Notes: generated from the sequence alone by a model not told the origin. 64,000 nucleotides of DNA from Halalkalibacter oceani (GCF_023715605.1 NZ_JAMBOL010000010.1:83747-147746); one strand, 5' to 3'; counted from the stretch's first letter, positions 25,877-35,213 are shown. Made by a program: numbers and translations.

Positions 25877-26629
25877 TTACTCCGTATAGCCTAATCTCGC
25901 TGATATTTTCTTGCCAATTTCGATAATCAATTGCTGCAAATCATGTAAACGTTCCGCCGTCATTCGAAGGGTGGGCCCTGAAATACTTACAGCTGCTGTC
26001 ACCCTTCCGAGGTGATCAAAAATCGGCGCGGCGATACAGCTAATCCCGGCTTCATTTTCCTCTATTTCAACGGCATAGCCTTGTTTGTAGATTTTCTGCA
26101 ATTCTACAAGAAACGCTGCTTTGTCTGTAATTGTGTTTTCCGTATGTTTCGGTAAGCCCTGCTTTTGGATTATTGCCTCTACCTCCTGTTCAGTCAAATG
26201 GGCAAGGATCACTTTCCCGACACTCGTGCAATGAATTGGAGCTCTGCGTCCAATCTTCGAGTGCGTGCGAAGCGTTTCATTCCCTTCCAATTTCTCAATG
26301 TAATACACTTCCCCTTGATCAAAGACGACCAGATGGATGACCTCATTTGTCTGACGCTCTAATTCCTCTAAATAGACACGTGCCTGACTGCGCAGATCAA
26401 TGGAATCAAGCAATAATGAGCCGAGCTCCAAATATTTATAGCCTAAGCGATACTTTTTCGTCGTTTGATCTTGTTCAATAAATCCATGACTAACAAGTGT
26501 GCTCAAAATTTTGTAGATCGAGCTTTTATTTAATTCGATCTGAGATGCTAATTCCGTTACACCTAGTCCGTCTTTATTTTGACTCACTAAGCTGATAATT
26601 CTTAGTGCTCGGTCTACCGACTTAACCAT
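25877..26629 (-). CDS. IclR-family transcriptional regulator
   Basis: A 250-residue regulator. The N-terminal winged helix-turn-helix (residues 1-70) includes GVTELASQIELNKSSIYKILSTLVSHGFIEQ. The C-terminal effector domain carries RAPIHCTSVGKVILAHL and ENEAGISCIAAPIFDHLGRVTAAVSISGP. IclR proteins that control glyoxylate and glycolate genes bind small ketoacids in this domain. It lies between glcB and the glcEFD genes, all on the minus strand, and both flanking units share an operator-like element. GGAGG precedes the ATG. Confidence 0.9.
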   Translation of the reverse strand: MVKSVDRALRIISLVSQNKDGLGVTELASQIELNKSSIYKILSTLVSHGFIEQDQTTKKYRLGYKYLELGSLLLDSIDLRSQARVYLEELERQTNEVIHLVVFDQGEVYYIEKLEGNETLRTHSKIGRRAPIHCTSVGKVILAHLTEQEVEAIIQKQGLPKHTENTITDKAAFLVELQKIYKQGYAVEIEENEAGISCIAAPIFDHLGRVTAAVSISGPTLRMTAERLHDLQQLIIEIGKKISARLGYTE

Positions 26630-26747
26630 ACATAACCTCCATTACGCTGCTTCATTAGTAGGGACATTATACCATAAGATAGCATCTCCGATTAAAGTAC
26701 GGAGGTCGATATGGTCATTTTCCTTCGTCATCTCGTTGACATCAACC

Positions 26748-28196
26748 TTAGACCTTTTCTGCCTGTTTAGCCAGCTTCACTTCCACACATCTTCCCGGTG
26801 AAGGAAACAGCTTCCCGTCGTTGAGCAGGCGATCCGGGTTGAAAACCTCTCGAATATCCGTCTGGGCAGAAATTTCTTCTTCCGAGAAAATATAGCGCAT
26901 CTCATTCATCTTCTCAATCCCGACACCATGTTCACCGGTGATCGAGCCGCCGACATCTGCACATACCTTCAGGCAAGCGCTTCCTACTTCTAATGCTTTT
27001 TCAGCTTGACCGGGAATCCGCGCGTCAAACAAAATGAGCGGGTGGAGATTTCCGTCTCCAGCATGAAAAATATTCGCAATTCGCAAACCACTCTCTTTGC
27101 TAATTTGATTGATGCACGTTAGCACCTCAGGCAGCTTGCTTCGGGGAATGACTCCGTCCTGGACGAGATAATCAGCGGAAATCGCCCCCATCGCGCCAAA
27201 ACCCGTTTTACGATTAGCCCACCATCTGGCTCGTTCGCCCTCATCCTGCGCCACCTTCACTTCTCGAACATGATGCCGTTGACAAACGGTGAGAATATGG
27301 TCAATTTGCTCCTCTATCCCGGCAGAAATCCCGTCTACTTCGATCAAAAGAAGCGCTTCTATATCAAGCGGGTGCCCGACCGGAAAGGCAGCTGACTCAA
27401 CACCTTCAATCGCCGTTTTATCCATCATTTCTAGTGCAGCCGGCACAATCCCGGCAGAAATAATATCGGATACAGCCTGGCTCCCAGCCTCAACCTTATC
27501 AAAATACGCCAGCACGGTCTGCTTTGCTTCAGGATTTTTAAGAATCCGCACCGTAATCTTCGTCACAATCCCAAGCGTCCCTTCCGAACCGGTGAATAAG
27601 CCTAGTAAATCATAGCCGGGTGCATCCGGAATGCCTCCCGCTCCAATTTCAATAATGTCTCCATTCGGCAGGACAATCTCAAGTCCAAGAATATGATTCG
27701 TTGTGACCCCGTATTTCAGACAATGAGCACCGCCGGCATTTTCAGCGACATTGCCGCCAATCGTACAGCAGGATTGACTGGAAGGATCCGGCGCATAATA
27801 ATACCCTTTATCGGAGATGGAATTGGTTAGTTTAAGATTAATATAGCCCGGTTCAACAACAGCGCGCCGATTTTCTAAATCGACTTCCAAAAGCCGCTTC
27901 ATTTTCACGAGACTGATAATCACTTCGCCATTTACCGGAATCGCGCCCCCACTTAGTCCTGTGCCGGCTCCGCGCGCTAAAAACGGCAGCCGATGGCGTG
28001 CGCAGTAACGCACAATCGCAGCGACCTCCTCTGTCGTATTGGGAAAGACGACAGCTTTCGGCAAATGCTTATGGATCGTGAACCCGTCGCAATCATACGC
28101 TAATAAATCTTCACGTTCGTAAAGAATGGAGTAAGGACCTGATACGAGCGCTGCCAGTTCACGAATATGGGGATCTTTTGTTTTCAGTTTACTCAT
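26748..28196 (-). CDS. glcD: glycolate oxidase FAD-binding subunit GlcD
   Basis: The catalytic FAD subunit that oxidises glycolate (or D-lactate) to glyoxylate. The FAD-PCMH domain includes PFLARGAGTGLSGGAIPVNG, CTIGGNVAENAGGAHCLKYG and LGLFTGSEGTLGIVT. The C-terminal FAD-oxidase domain has NIFHAGDGNLHPLILFD and GGSITGEHGVGIEK. An in-frame start 93 bases upstream lies inside glcF and is rejected. ATG 28196 is behind GGAGGGG and overlaps the glcF stop, giving 482 residues. Last gene of glcE-glcF-glcD. Confidence 0.94.
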   Translation of the reverse strand: MSKLKTKDPHIRELAALVSGPYSILYEREDLLAYDCDGFTIHKHLPKAVVFPNTTEEVAAIVRYCARHRLPFLARGAGTGLSGGAIPVNGEVIISLVKMKRLLEVDLENRRAVVEPGYINLKLTNSISDKGYYYAPDPSSQSCCTIGGNVAENAGGAHCLKYGVTTNHILGLEIVLPNGDIIEIGAGGIPDAPGYDLLGLFTGSEGTLGIVTKITVRILKNPEAKQTVLAYFDKVEAGSQAVSDIISAGIVPAALEMMDKTAIEGVESAAFPVGHPLDIEALLLIEVDGISAGIEEQIDHILTVCQRHHVREVKVAQDEGERARWWANRKTGFGAMGAISADYLVQDGVIPRSKLPEVLTCINQISKESGLRIANIFHAGDGNLHPLILFDARIPGQAEKALEVGSACLKVCADVGGSITGEHGVGIEKMNEMRYIFSEEEISAQTDIREVFNPDRLLNDGKLFPSPGRCVEVKLAKQAEKV

Positions 28197-29553
28197 TCTT
28201 TTGCCCCTCCTGCTCATCTTCTTTTTGATACGCCCAATCCAATAATTGAACGGTATGAACAACCTTTTGATTTCGTCCATATTTTTCAACGCCGATCGCC
28301 ATTTGCAGCATACAGCCTGGATTTCCCATCGAAATCATTTCAACATCCCTAGGAACATTGGACATCTTTGAATCAAGCACAGCGCTTGCCATCTCAGGGT
28401 TTGTTATATTGTAGACACCCGCACTCCCACAACAACGATCCGCGTTTGCCATGTGAACCATCTCGACACCGGGAATATCGATTAATAAGTCACGCGGCTC
28501 TTGCCGAACACCTTGACCATGAGCGAGATGGCAGGCATCGTGATACGTAATTCTAGCATTCAGCTTTGCTTTTGGTTTTTGGTAGCCTGTGTCATGTAAA
28601 TGCTTTGATATATCTTCTACCTTTTCAGCAAAGCGTTCCGCTCTTTCATACCATTCTGTGTCCACCTCTTTAAAAAGCTCTCCATATTCTTGAAGCATGC
28701 AGCCACAACCAGCCGCATTGACAATGACCTTATCAGCTTGCTCAAATGCTTCAATATTTTGCTTCGCCAGCTTTCGCCCCATATCACGATCCCCGGCATG
28801 GACATGTAAAGCACCACAGCACGTTTGATTTTTAGGAATCGTGACTTCGTTACCATTTCTCGTTAGCACATTAATCGTTGCCTGATTAATATCGCTGAAC
28901 ATCACATCCATGACACAGCCTGTTAAAAAAGCGATCTCTTGCTTTTTTTCGCCTTTGGCAGGAATGGTTTCCTGATTTTTATAACGTTTCATCACAGGTC
29001 TGGCAATGGTCGGCATAACCGCTTCCATTTGAGCCAAATGCTTAGGCATTATTTTTGTCAAACCTGTTTTTCGAACCACTTTTTGAACGCCTGTTTTCTG
29101 ATAGAGCTTCAGCAGCTGACCAAGCGAGTGAAGTCGACTTTGATGGGGAAAAATCCCTTGCAAAAACAATTTGCTTACTTGGCCCTTCCACCCTGTTAAT
29201 GGCATCGCCTGGCGAATCTGCCCACGCGCCTCCTCAATTAGACCACCTACGTCAACATCAGCTGGACAAGCAGTCGTACAGGCTCGACAATCCAAACAAG
29301 CAAACACCGGATCGGAAAATTGCTCATTTACGACCAGCTTTCCTTCGGCAACCGACTTAATTAAATGAACGCGTCCGCGCGGCGAATGCTGCTCCTGACC
29401 TGTTAGTTCATAGGTCGGACATGATTCTAAACACATCCCGCAGTGAACACAATCAGCCCATTTGTTTTCATCCGGTTGATCTTTCCATAAATAATTGTTC
29501 ATGCTGCTCGTGCACGGAGGCTCTTGCTTTTGCTTTCCTTCAACTGTACTCAT
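28189..29553 (-). CDS. glcF: glycolate oxidase iron-sulfur subunit GlcF
   Basis: The electron-transfer subunit, 454 residues from ATG 29553 behind GGGAGGG. It has two 4Fe-4S ferredoxin motifs in the N-terminal third: CVHCGMCLESCPTY, and CLDCRACTTACP about 50 residues later. Two CCG (heterodisulfide-reductase-like cysteine-rich) domains follow, with NQTCCGALHVHAG and ADRCCGSAGVYN. It passes electrons from GlcD/GlcE to the quinone pool. Coding regions of glcE, glcF and glcD touch or overlap, so translation is coupled. Confidence 0.94.
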   Translation of the reverse strand: MSTVEGKQKQEPPCTSSMNNYLWKDQPDENKWADCVHCGMCLESCPTYELTGQEQHSPRGRVHLIKSVAEGKLVVNEQFSDPVFACLDCRACTTACPADVDVGGLIEEARGQIRQAMPLTGWKGQVSKLFLQGIFPHQSRLHSLGQLLKLYQKTGVQKVVRKTGLTKIMPKHLAQMEAVMPTIARPVMKRYKNQETIPAKGEKKQEIAFLTGCVMDVMFSDINQATINVLTRNGNEVTIPKNQTCCGALHVHAGDRDMGRKLAKQNIEAFEQADKVIVNAAGCGCMLQEYGELFKEVDTEWYERAERFAEKVEDISKHLHDTGYQKPKAKLNARITYHDACHLAHGQGVRQEPRDLLIDIPGVEMVHMANADRCCGSAGVYNITNPEMASAVLDSKMSNVPRDVEMISMGNPGCMLQMAIGVEKYGRNQKVVHTVQLLDWAYQKEDEQEGQKNE

Positions 29554-29554
29554 C

Positions 29555-30880
29555 TTACATCCCTCCCACAAAGCGCTTAGGATTGAGAATCTTATTCGGA
29601 TCAATCTTCGCTTTCATTCCTTCCAGCAGAAAGAAATACGATGGCTCCTCGCCCCATACCGAGATGTTTTTTCGAATCGACAGTGGGATATGTTTGACAA
29701 TCACATAGCCGGATAATGCGGTTACTGCCTGCTGAATAGCATCGATTGCCGTGATCACATTCTTTGCCGCCCCTTTTAGCACCACTTGACTTAAACCATG
29801 CCCTAAGCCTCCATGCGCCGCAACTTCGATATGATGTGACTCCTCCAGCATATGGCAGCTGCGGATGACTTGCAGAACATCGAGGTTTTTGACGCCTATT
29901 TTTAAGATGGCTTCTGTCTCATGCTCCTCTGGTTGTCCTAAGCCATTAGGAGGAAGCTCATAAAAGCGCTTCCAAAAGTTCCTTGCATCTTCGCCTGCCA
30001 AAACCCGCGGCTCTGCGCCAGCAGGCTTAAGCTGTTTTGTAAACTCCTCCTGATAACGGACAGAGCTCTTCACATCTTCAAAGCTAATCGCCAATGTATA
30101 CCGCTCATTTCTAGTCATTGCTTTCGCAAGCGTTGGATTGAAAAGCTCAAGCGCGACCGGCTCCAATGCTGAATCCAAAAAACGAACGGCAAATTTGCGA
30201 ACTTCCTCTAGCTGTTCTTGGGCAAAAGCAAGCAAAATGAGACTTTGTTCCTTCGGAATTGGGCTGAGCTTAAATGTGATTTCCGAAATCACAGCAAGCG
30301 TTCCCATTGAACCGATAAATAATTTATTCATATCATAGCCTGCAACGTTTTTGACGACTTTTCCACCTGCGCGGATCACCCTCCCATCTGGATAAATCAA
30401 TTTCATTCCGATAACAGCATCCCTTGCAGACCCATAGCCAAGGCGCTTTGGTCCGCTGTCATTTGCCGCTACAATTCCACCGATCGTCGCTGAATCAGGC
30501 CAGAACGGATCAAGTGGGATCATTTGCTTATGGGCAGCGAGGTAATCCTGAATGTCTTGAAACCGAGTGCCCGCCCTTACCGTCAGTGTCATATTGCCGA
30601 CAGTATGCTCGATGATCCCGGTATAGTTTTCTAATGAAAGCAGAAGATCAGATTGTGCGATCACGCCACCAAAGGCTTTTTTTGTCCCTCTACCGGCCAC
30701 CGTTACGCTCTTACCATTGTCATTGGCATAGGTGAGGACGCTTACAATTTCCTGCTCTGTTTTGGGATAGACGGCCACCCGCCCTTCGTTCCCAAATAGA
30801 GTTTGTTCTTCCCCTTTTTCTTCAATCTGCTGTTCCGGCACTAGTGTTTTTAACTCCTTGAATTCTTCTGAAACAATCAT
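29555..30880 (-). CDS. glcE: glycolate oxidase FAD-binding subunit GlcE
   Basis: The second FAD-PCMH-type subunit of glycolate oxidase, 441 residues. Motifs are SVTVAGRGTKKAFGG near residue 56, DSATIGGIVAANDSGPKRLGYG, GGKVVKNVAGYDMNKLFIGSMGTLAVISEITFKL. It is the first gene of the glcEFD operon, with the ribosome site GAGGTGA four bases before the start. The stop is one base before the glcF ATG. A likely IclR operator lies just upstream. Confidence 0.92.
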   Translation of the reverse strand: MIVSEEFKELKTLVPEQQIEEKGEEQTLFGNEGRVAVYPKTEQEIVSVLTYANDNGKSVTVAGRGTKKAFGGVIAQSDLLLSLENYTGIIEHTVGNMTLTVRAGTRFQDIQDYLAAHKQMIPLDPFWPDSATIGGIVAANDSGPKRLGYGSARDAVIGMKLIYPDGRVIRAGGKVVKNVAGYDMNKLFIGSMGTLAVISEITFKLSPIPKEQSLILLAFAQEQLEEVRKFAVRFLDSALEPVALELFNPTLAKAMTRNERYTLAISFEDVKSSVRYQEEFTKQLKPAGAEPRVLAGEDARNFWKRFYELPPNGLGQPEEHETEAILKIGVKNLDVLQVIRSCHMLEESHHIEVAAHGGLGHGLSQVVLKGAAKNVITAIDAIQQAVTALSGYVIVKHIPLSIRKNISVWGEEPSYFFLLEGMKAKIDPNKILNPKRFVGGM

Positions 30881-30896
30881 GCTATCACCTCTTTTT

Positions 30897-30921
30897 GTTT
30901 CGTATTAGGAAACACAGTTTC
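30897..30921 (-). promoter_or_regulatory. tripartite GTTTC/GAAAC element upstream of glcE (candidate IclR operator)
   Basis: GTTTC at 30897, GAAAC at 30909 and GTTTC at 30917, the same arms and spacing as upstream of glcB, ending in the same AAAAA run on the minus strand. It starts 17 bases upstream of the glcE start, so binding would block initiation or elongation. Confidence 0.6.
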
Positions 30922-31192
30922 CGAAATCACCCAAAAGAAGTCTGTAAAAATTTTCACTTTTAGTAATATTCCTCATTTTATGCGAATGTCCTTCTTTATA
31001 ATACTTTTTTCATGAGGTTTTTTTACTTTGAAAATGGCGGGCGTATAAAGACTGGTGCGGAGCCTTTGCCCTTGAAACCGCTCAAAAACCTCGCTGGAAT
31101 TTTATTAATTCTATCTTTTAAAAAAGGATTTTCATACCTAATTCCGATACGAAAATCCTCTTGTTGCCTTTATTAGTCTTGCTATAGCTTTT
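30922..31192. other. gap between glcE and cobT
   Basis: AT-rich, with no gene visible. It contains a member of a dispersed repeat at 31055-31076 (GTGCGGAGCCTTTGCCCTTGAA) and the cobT terminator at 31119-31159. Possible upstream promoter parts of glcE lie at 30930-30990, but no convincing -35/-10 pair. Confidence 0.5.
31119..31159 (-). terminator. terminator of the siroheme/cobT operon
   Basis: On the minus strand AGGATTTTC (31151-31159) pairs with GAAAATCCT (31125-31133) and is followed by T residues. It lies 34 bases after cobT. Confidence 0.75.
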
Positions 31193-32212
31193 CTACATGC
31201 CTAAATCCTTAAACGTTGCCATTTCTCGCATCATGCGGGATGCAGCTTCGACGATCGGATAGGCGAGCGCCGCTCCGGTGCCTTCTCCGAGACGCAGATC
31301 AAGCTGAAGCAACGGCTTGATCTGTAAATAATCGGTAACAATGCGGTGGCCATCTTCAACAGATTGGTGAGCGATCATTAAATAAGGATGGACTTCCGGC
31401 TCCAGCTTGGCGGCGGCAAGCGCCGCGGCCGAGGAAATAAAGCCGTCGATCAGAACGGGCACCCGCCGGGCCGCTCCTTCAAGTATCACACCGGCAAGCG
31501 TCGCGATTTCCAGTCCGCCGACTTTCGCCAAAATAGAGAGCGGCGGGGTTTGCGACGTAATGCCACGGTTCGTGAGCGCTCTTTCGATAATCGCGATTTT
31601 CTGCTGCTTCGTCTCCTGATTAATGCCGGTGCCAAATCCGACGACATCGGCGACCTTCGCACCCGTAATCGCCGCGGTCAGCGCGCTCGAAGCCGATGTA
31701 TTGCCGATCCCCATCTCACCGGTAATTAAAAGGCGATGCCCTTTTTCAATTTGTGCAACAGCCAACTGGCGTCCGATTTCCACTGCCGAGGCTGCTTCCT
31801 CCTCCGTCATCGCATCCTCAAGCAGGAAATTCCCCGTGCCATAACGGATTTTATGATGGGCAATCGGCTGGCTGCCGAGCTCATAATTGACGCCGACATC
31901 GGCTACGGTAACCGCTGCGCCGATTTGACGGGCGAACACATTGATCGCCGCTCCCCCTTTCACAAAATTATCAATCATCAGCGCCGTTACTTCCTGCGGA
32001 TACGCCGACACTCCTTCGTTTACGATCCCGTGGTCGGCCGCTGCGACGATAATCGCCGGTTTTTCGATCACAGGTTGTACCTCGCCGGTAATCCCGGCCA
32101 GCTGCACGGCCAGCTCTTCTACCCGGCCAAGGCTGCCAAGCGGCTTTGTCAGCTGGTCGAGATGTGCTTTTGCCTGCTCGATTATTGCTAGATCAAATGG
32201 TTGAATCGTCAT
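31193..32212 (-). CDS. cobT: nicotinate-nucleotide--dimethylbenzimidazole phosphoribosyltransferase CobT
   Basis: Activates the lower base of cobalamin by transferring ribose phosphate from nicotinate mononucleotide to dimethylbenzimidazole. 339 residues, with LDQLTKPLGSLGRVEELAVQL at the start and GEMGIGNTSASSALTAAITG. RVPVLIDGFISSAAALAA and the catalytic glutamate in LRLGEGTGAALAYPI follow. It is the last gene of an operon that otherwise makes siroheme. No other cobalamin genes occur in the window, so it may serve salvage of imported corrinoids. RBS AGAGGAAG precedes ATG. Confidence 0.95.
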   Translation of the reverse strand: MTIQPFDLAIIEQAKAHLDQLTKPLGSLGRVEELAVQLAGITGEVQPVIEKPAIIVAAADHGIVNEGVSAYPQEVTALMIDNFVKGGAAINVFARQIGAAVTVADVGVNYELGSQPIAHHKIRYGTGNFLLEDAMTEEEAASAVEIGRQLAVAQIEKGHRLLITGEMGIGNTSASSALTAAITGAKVADVVGFGTGINQETKQQKIAIIERALTNRGITSQTPPLSILAKVGGLEIATLAGVILEGAARRVPVLIDGFISSAAALAAAKLEPEVHPYLMIAHQSVEDGHRIVTDYLQIKPLLQLDLRLGEGTGAALAYPIVEAASRMMREMATFKDLGM

Positions 32213-32227
32213 CGTATCTTCCTCTTT

Positions 32228-32854
32228 TCAATTGTTTCTTATCGCTTCTTCCAGCAGCAATGTGAAAGAACGCTCCCGTTCAGGCTGGCGGAGGAATTCT
32301 TCAGCAGCCGCCTGTTGTAAGAGCTGTTTTCGCATTGCCGCCGGAAGCTGGCTGGAGAGCACCCGCTGGCGGACATCCTCCAAAAAAGCTAAATCCTGTT
32401 CACTATCCTCGGGGAGAGTCGCAACCAGCCTCTGTTTGATCCGCCTTGCATAGGTTGGACTGATTCCGCTTGTCGACACGGTAATCAGCAGCTTTCCTTT
32501 TTTCACTGTTAATGGAAAGGTAAAATCACTTAAAGCCGGGTCCGTGGCGACATACACCCATTGAGAGGGCCGACGGTTTCGATAGAGCGCTTGATGAAGG
32601 GAATGGTCATCGCTCGTCAGCAGCAGCAGGTCGGATGAAAAGCTTTCTTCAGCGGTTACCGTTCTTTCCATCCATGTAACCTCGCTTTGTTCGAGATAGC
32701 CAGTCAACTCCGGATTAAGACGCGGCGATATCATGACCACGCTTGACACTCCGGCTGCCAGTAATTTCGGCAGATGCCGTGCTGCGACTTTTCCCGCGCC
32801 GACAACGGTCACACTTTTTCCTGCTAGATTGATCATCACCGGCAGCTCGTTCAT
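32228..32854 (-). CDS. sirC: precorrin-2 dehydrogenase / SirC-like
   Basis: Oxidises precorrin-2 to sirohydrochlorin with NAD. 208 residues with the N-terminal dinucleotide motif VTVVGAGKVAARHLPKLL and STSGISPTYARRIKQRL, typical of the dehydrogenase half of CysG and of SirC/YlnF. The ATG at 32854 overlaps the sirB stop as ATGA and is preferred to 32866. It lies between sirB and cobT on the same strand. Together with SUMT and SirB it completes siroheme synthesis from uroporphyrinogen III. Confidence 0.9.
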   Translation of the reverse strand: MNELPVMINLAGKSVTVVGAGKVAARHLPKLLAAGVSSVVMISPRLNPELTGYLEQSEVTWMERTVTAEESFSSDLLLLTSDDHSLHQALYRNRRPSQWVYVATDPALSDFTFPLTVKKGKLLITVSTSGISPTYARRIKQRLVATLPEDSEQDLAFLEDVRQRVLSSQLPAAMRKQLLQQAAAEEFLRQPERERSFTLLLEEAIRNN

Positions 32855-33663
32855 TGTTGCAGCCACCGCCTGTTCAGATTATCAGCCGAAAACGGCTCGG
32901 CCTCCAGCGCTTCTTGAACACGCTCGGCCAGCACATCAACCAGTCGGTCGTCAAAGCCAAGATAGTCACAAAGAATAAAGGACTTTTCCGTCTTTTTCGA
33001 CCACTGCGCAAGCTGCTTTTCCAGCGTTTCCATCAACACGCCGGTAAATAGCAGATAAGGGATGACGTAGACCGTTTCATTCGGCAGGCGGGTAACACGA
33101 GCAAGCCCTTCTTCGACATTCGGGTGCGTCGCCGCCATAAAGCACACTTCCACGTCTGTTACCGGCGTATACTCCCACACGAGCCTCGCAATCTTCATCA
33201 AATCGCTCGTCGCATCCGGATCACTGCTGCCCCTGCCGACAAGCAAGAGCGAGACCGGCTGCCGTTCTTCATAGTTCGGCCGCGCTTCTGTCAAACTCAT
33301 TCCGGCTTTTTTTAGGCGTGCTTTCATAATTTCAATCATCGTCGCCTCAATTCCCATCGGCCGGCCATATGTAAAGCCCACATCCGGATAACGCGCCCGC
33401 TGGCGTTCGATTTCCTGCGGAATATCAACTTTGGCGTGCATCGCGGTTAATAAAAGAACAGGAACAACGGCAATCCTCGTCGCTCCCTGCTTTATACAGG
33501 CCCGCACTCCCTCCGTGATATCCGGCTCAGCCAGCTCCAAAAAACAGCATTCCTGAATGGCGACTTCCGGATGAGCGGCTTTTGCTTTTTCGACAAAATT
33601 ACGTAACTCTTCATTCCCTGCCTGCACACGGCTTCCATGTCCGATATAAAGAATCGCCTGCAT
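32851..33663 (-). CDS. sirB: sirohydrochlorin ferrochelatase SirB (CbiX-like)
   Basis: Inserts iron into sirohydrochlorin. 270 residues from ATG 33663 (behind GGAAGGG) with the family start ILYIGHGSR containing the metal-binding histidine. The second signature is ECCFLELAEPDI with the active glutamate region. Then VVPVLLLTAMHAKVDIPQEI contains the second histidine. The two-domain length matches YlnE/SirB. The cobalt chelatase CbiX is closely related, and cobT is downstream, so cobalt cannot be excluded. Siroheme synthesis is favoured because a siroheme-dependent sulfite reductase is encoded nearby. Confidence 0.88.
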   Translation of the reverse strand: MQAILYIGHGSRVQAGNEELRNFVEKAKAAHPEVAIQECCFLELAEPDITEGVRACIKQGATRIAVVPVLLLTAMHAKVDIPQEIERQRARYPDVGFTYGRPMGIEATMIEIMKARLKKAGMSLTEARPNYEERQPVSLLLVGRGSSDPDATSDLMKIARLVWEYTPVTDVEVCFMAATHPNVEEGLARVTRLPNETVYVIPYLLFTGVLMETLEKQLAQWSKKTEKSFILCDYLGFDDRLVDVLAERVQEALEAEPFSADNLNRRWLQQ

Positions 33664-33664
33664 C

Positions 33665-35137
33665 TTACACCCTTCCTTTTGCAAAGTGAGCCTTCATTAC
33701 TGCCTCGCTCAAAGCTTCCCTCGTCGGCTCCTGTAACGTTTCCCTGATCTCATATCCTAACCGGCGCGCTTCGTTTGCCGAAGCCGGCCCGAAGCAGATC
33801 ACCGCCGCCCGCGAAGAGAGGCTTGCCGGCGTTTCTGAGCAAACTTTGATTTCTTCCGTCACGACGCGAACCGCCTCCGCGCTTGGGAAAACAATCGTAT
33901 CGAGCCGATCCTCCTCCAGTAAGCGCCGGCACGTCATATGCGATTGAGCGACGACGGTTTCACGGTGGGAGCGGCAAAATTGATAGCTTCCGTAATCGGG
34001 GAGCTGTCTCTTCTCAACCCTCTCGTCACCAATGACTAGCCGCTTTCCCTGCTGGTGGCGAGTAAGCTTAGTTACAGGATAAGCGAGACAGGTGTAACTT
34101 TCAATTGCTTTCACCGACTTTCCTGAAGCCCCGTACAAGTCAGCCGTTAATGAACGAATATCAATTCGCAGCTCCTTCAGCTTCGCAAAGAACCAGTTGA
34201 CACTCGCCGGCGAATGAAAGATGATCTCCTGAAACTCTGCGAATGAAGGAACAGGAGCCGTTTCCCAGATCGTTTGAAAACGAGGGTATTCAAACACCGT
34301 CGCCCCAAGCTCGGTTAGCCCGGCGGCGATTTCGCTTTTCCCGCTGCCGGTTCGCGCAAACAGAAGATGCGTACCGAAGAGGGGCTGCCGTTCAAACCAG
34401 CTCTCCTTCGTCCGCAGCTTGGCGACATCGCCGATTAAGGTGATCGCCGGATTGGAAAAACCGACGCGGCTTGCTTCCGCTGAAATCGTCGCGATCGTCC
34501 CTTCAAGGACCTTCTGCTTTCCAAGCGTCCCCCATTGAATGAGCAGCACCGGCGTTTGTCCGGGTTTCCCATGCGCCAGCAGCTGCTCGCAAATATAAGG
34601 CAGGTTTTTCACTCCCATATAAAAGGCGATGGTATCAATCGTCGCCAGCCCGCGCCAATCGAGCAACGGCCGACCGTTGTCCGATTTATCATGGCCGGTG
34701 ACCATCGCGAACGATGCGCCATGATCGCGGTGGGTAACCGGAACCCCGACATATGTTGCTGCGCCAATTCCCGCCGTAATACCGGGAACAATTTCATAAC
34801 GGATACCGGCCTGCTCCAACGCCTGCGCTTCCTCTCCGACCCGGCCGAATACACTTGGATCTCCTCCCTTTAAGCGAACGACCCGTTTTCCAGCCTGACT
34901 GTATGCGACAAGCAGCTCATTAATCGACTCCTGGCGAAGAAGGTGGCGATCAGGCAGCTTGCCGCAATAGACAAGCTCAGCTTCTGGCTTAGCCAGTTCA
35001 AGCAAGAGCGGATTGACTAAACGGTCATACAGAATGACGTCCGCTTCTTTAATGACCTGTTCCCCTTTTAGCGTCAGAAGCCTTACATCTCCCGGTCCTG
35101 CTCCGACTAAAAACACATAGCCTTTTTGCTCTCCCAT
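33665..35137 (-). CDS. fused uroporphyrinogen-III C-methyltransferase and uroporphyrinogen-III synthase
   Basis: A 490-residue fusion. The N-terminal half (about 1-240) is SUMT, which methylates uroporphyrinogen III to precorrin-2 with two SAM. It begins VFLVGAGPGDVRLLTLKG, with VVRLKGGDPSVFGRVGEEAQAL and GITAGIGAATYVGVPVTHRD. The C-terminal half resembles HemD, with LLFARTGSGKSEIAAGL, IIFHSPASVNWFF, IVFPSAEAVRVV and ICFGPASANEARRLGYEI. An in-frame extension to 35236 lies across the promoter and is rejected; ATG 35137 follows AGAGGAAT. First gene of the siroheme operon. Confidence 0.92.
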   Translation of the reverse strand: MGEQKGYVFLVGAGPGDVRLLTLKGEQVIKEADVILYDRLVNPLLLELAKPEAELVYCGKLPDRHLLRQESINELLVAYSQAGKRVVRLKGGDPSVFGRVGEEAQALEQAGIRYEIVPGITAGIGAATYVGVPVTHRDHGASFAMVTGHDKSDNGRPLLDWRGLATIDTIAFYMGVKNLPYICEQLLAHGKPGQTPVLLIQWGTLGKQKVLEGTIATISAEASRVGFSNPAITLIGDVAKLRTKESWFERQPLFGTHLLFARTGSGKSEIAAGLTELGATVFEYPRFQTIWETAPVPSFAEFQEIIFHSPASVNWFFAKLKELRIDIRSLTADLYGASGKSVKAIESYTCLAYPVTKLTRHQQGKRLVIGDERVEKRQLPDYGSYQFCRSHRETVVAQSHMTCRRLLEEDRLDTIVFPSAEAVRVVTEEIKVCSETPASLSSRAAVICFGPASANEARRLGYEIRETLQEPTREALSEAVMKAHFAKGRV

Positions 35138-35184
35138 CCCGATTCCTCTTTTCTGTATCCCGACTTTTTTTATAAGTTTTATCA

Positions 35185-35213
35185 AGTATAATACAACATC
35201 TGGATAATCACAA
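35185..35213 (-). promoter_or_regulatory. promoter of the siroheme operon
   Basis: On the minus strand TTGTGA (35208-35213) and TATACT (35185-35190) have a 17-base spacer, 48 bases upstream of the fused SUMT-HemD start. Confidence 0.6.

Noticed and set aside
28197..28289. Longer glcD start inside glcF
   Set aside because: The extension lies wholly within the glcF coding region and lacks the conserved N-terminus. ATG 28196 has a good RBS.
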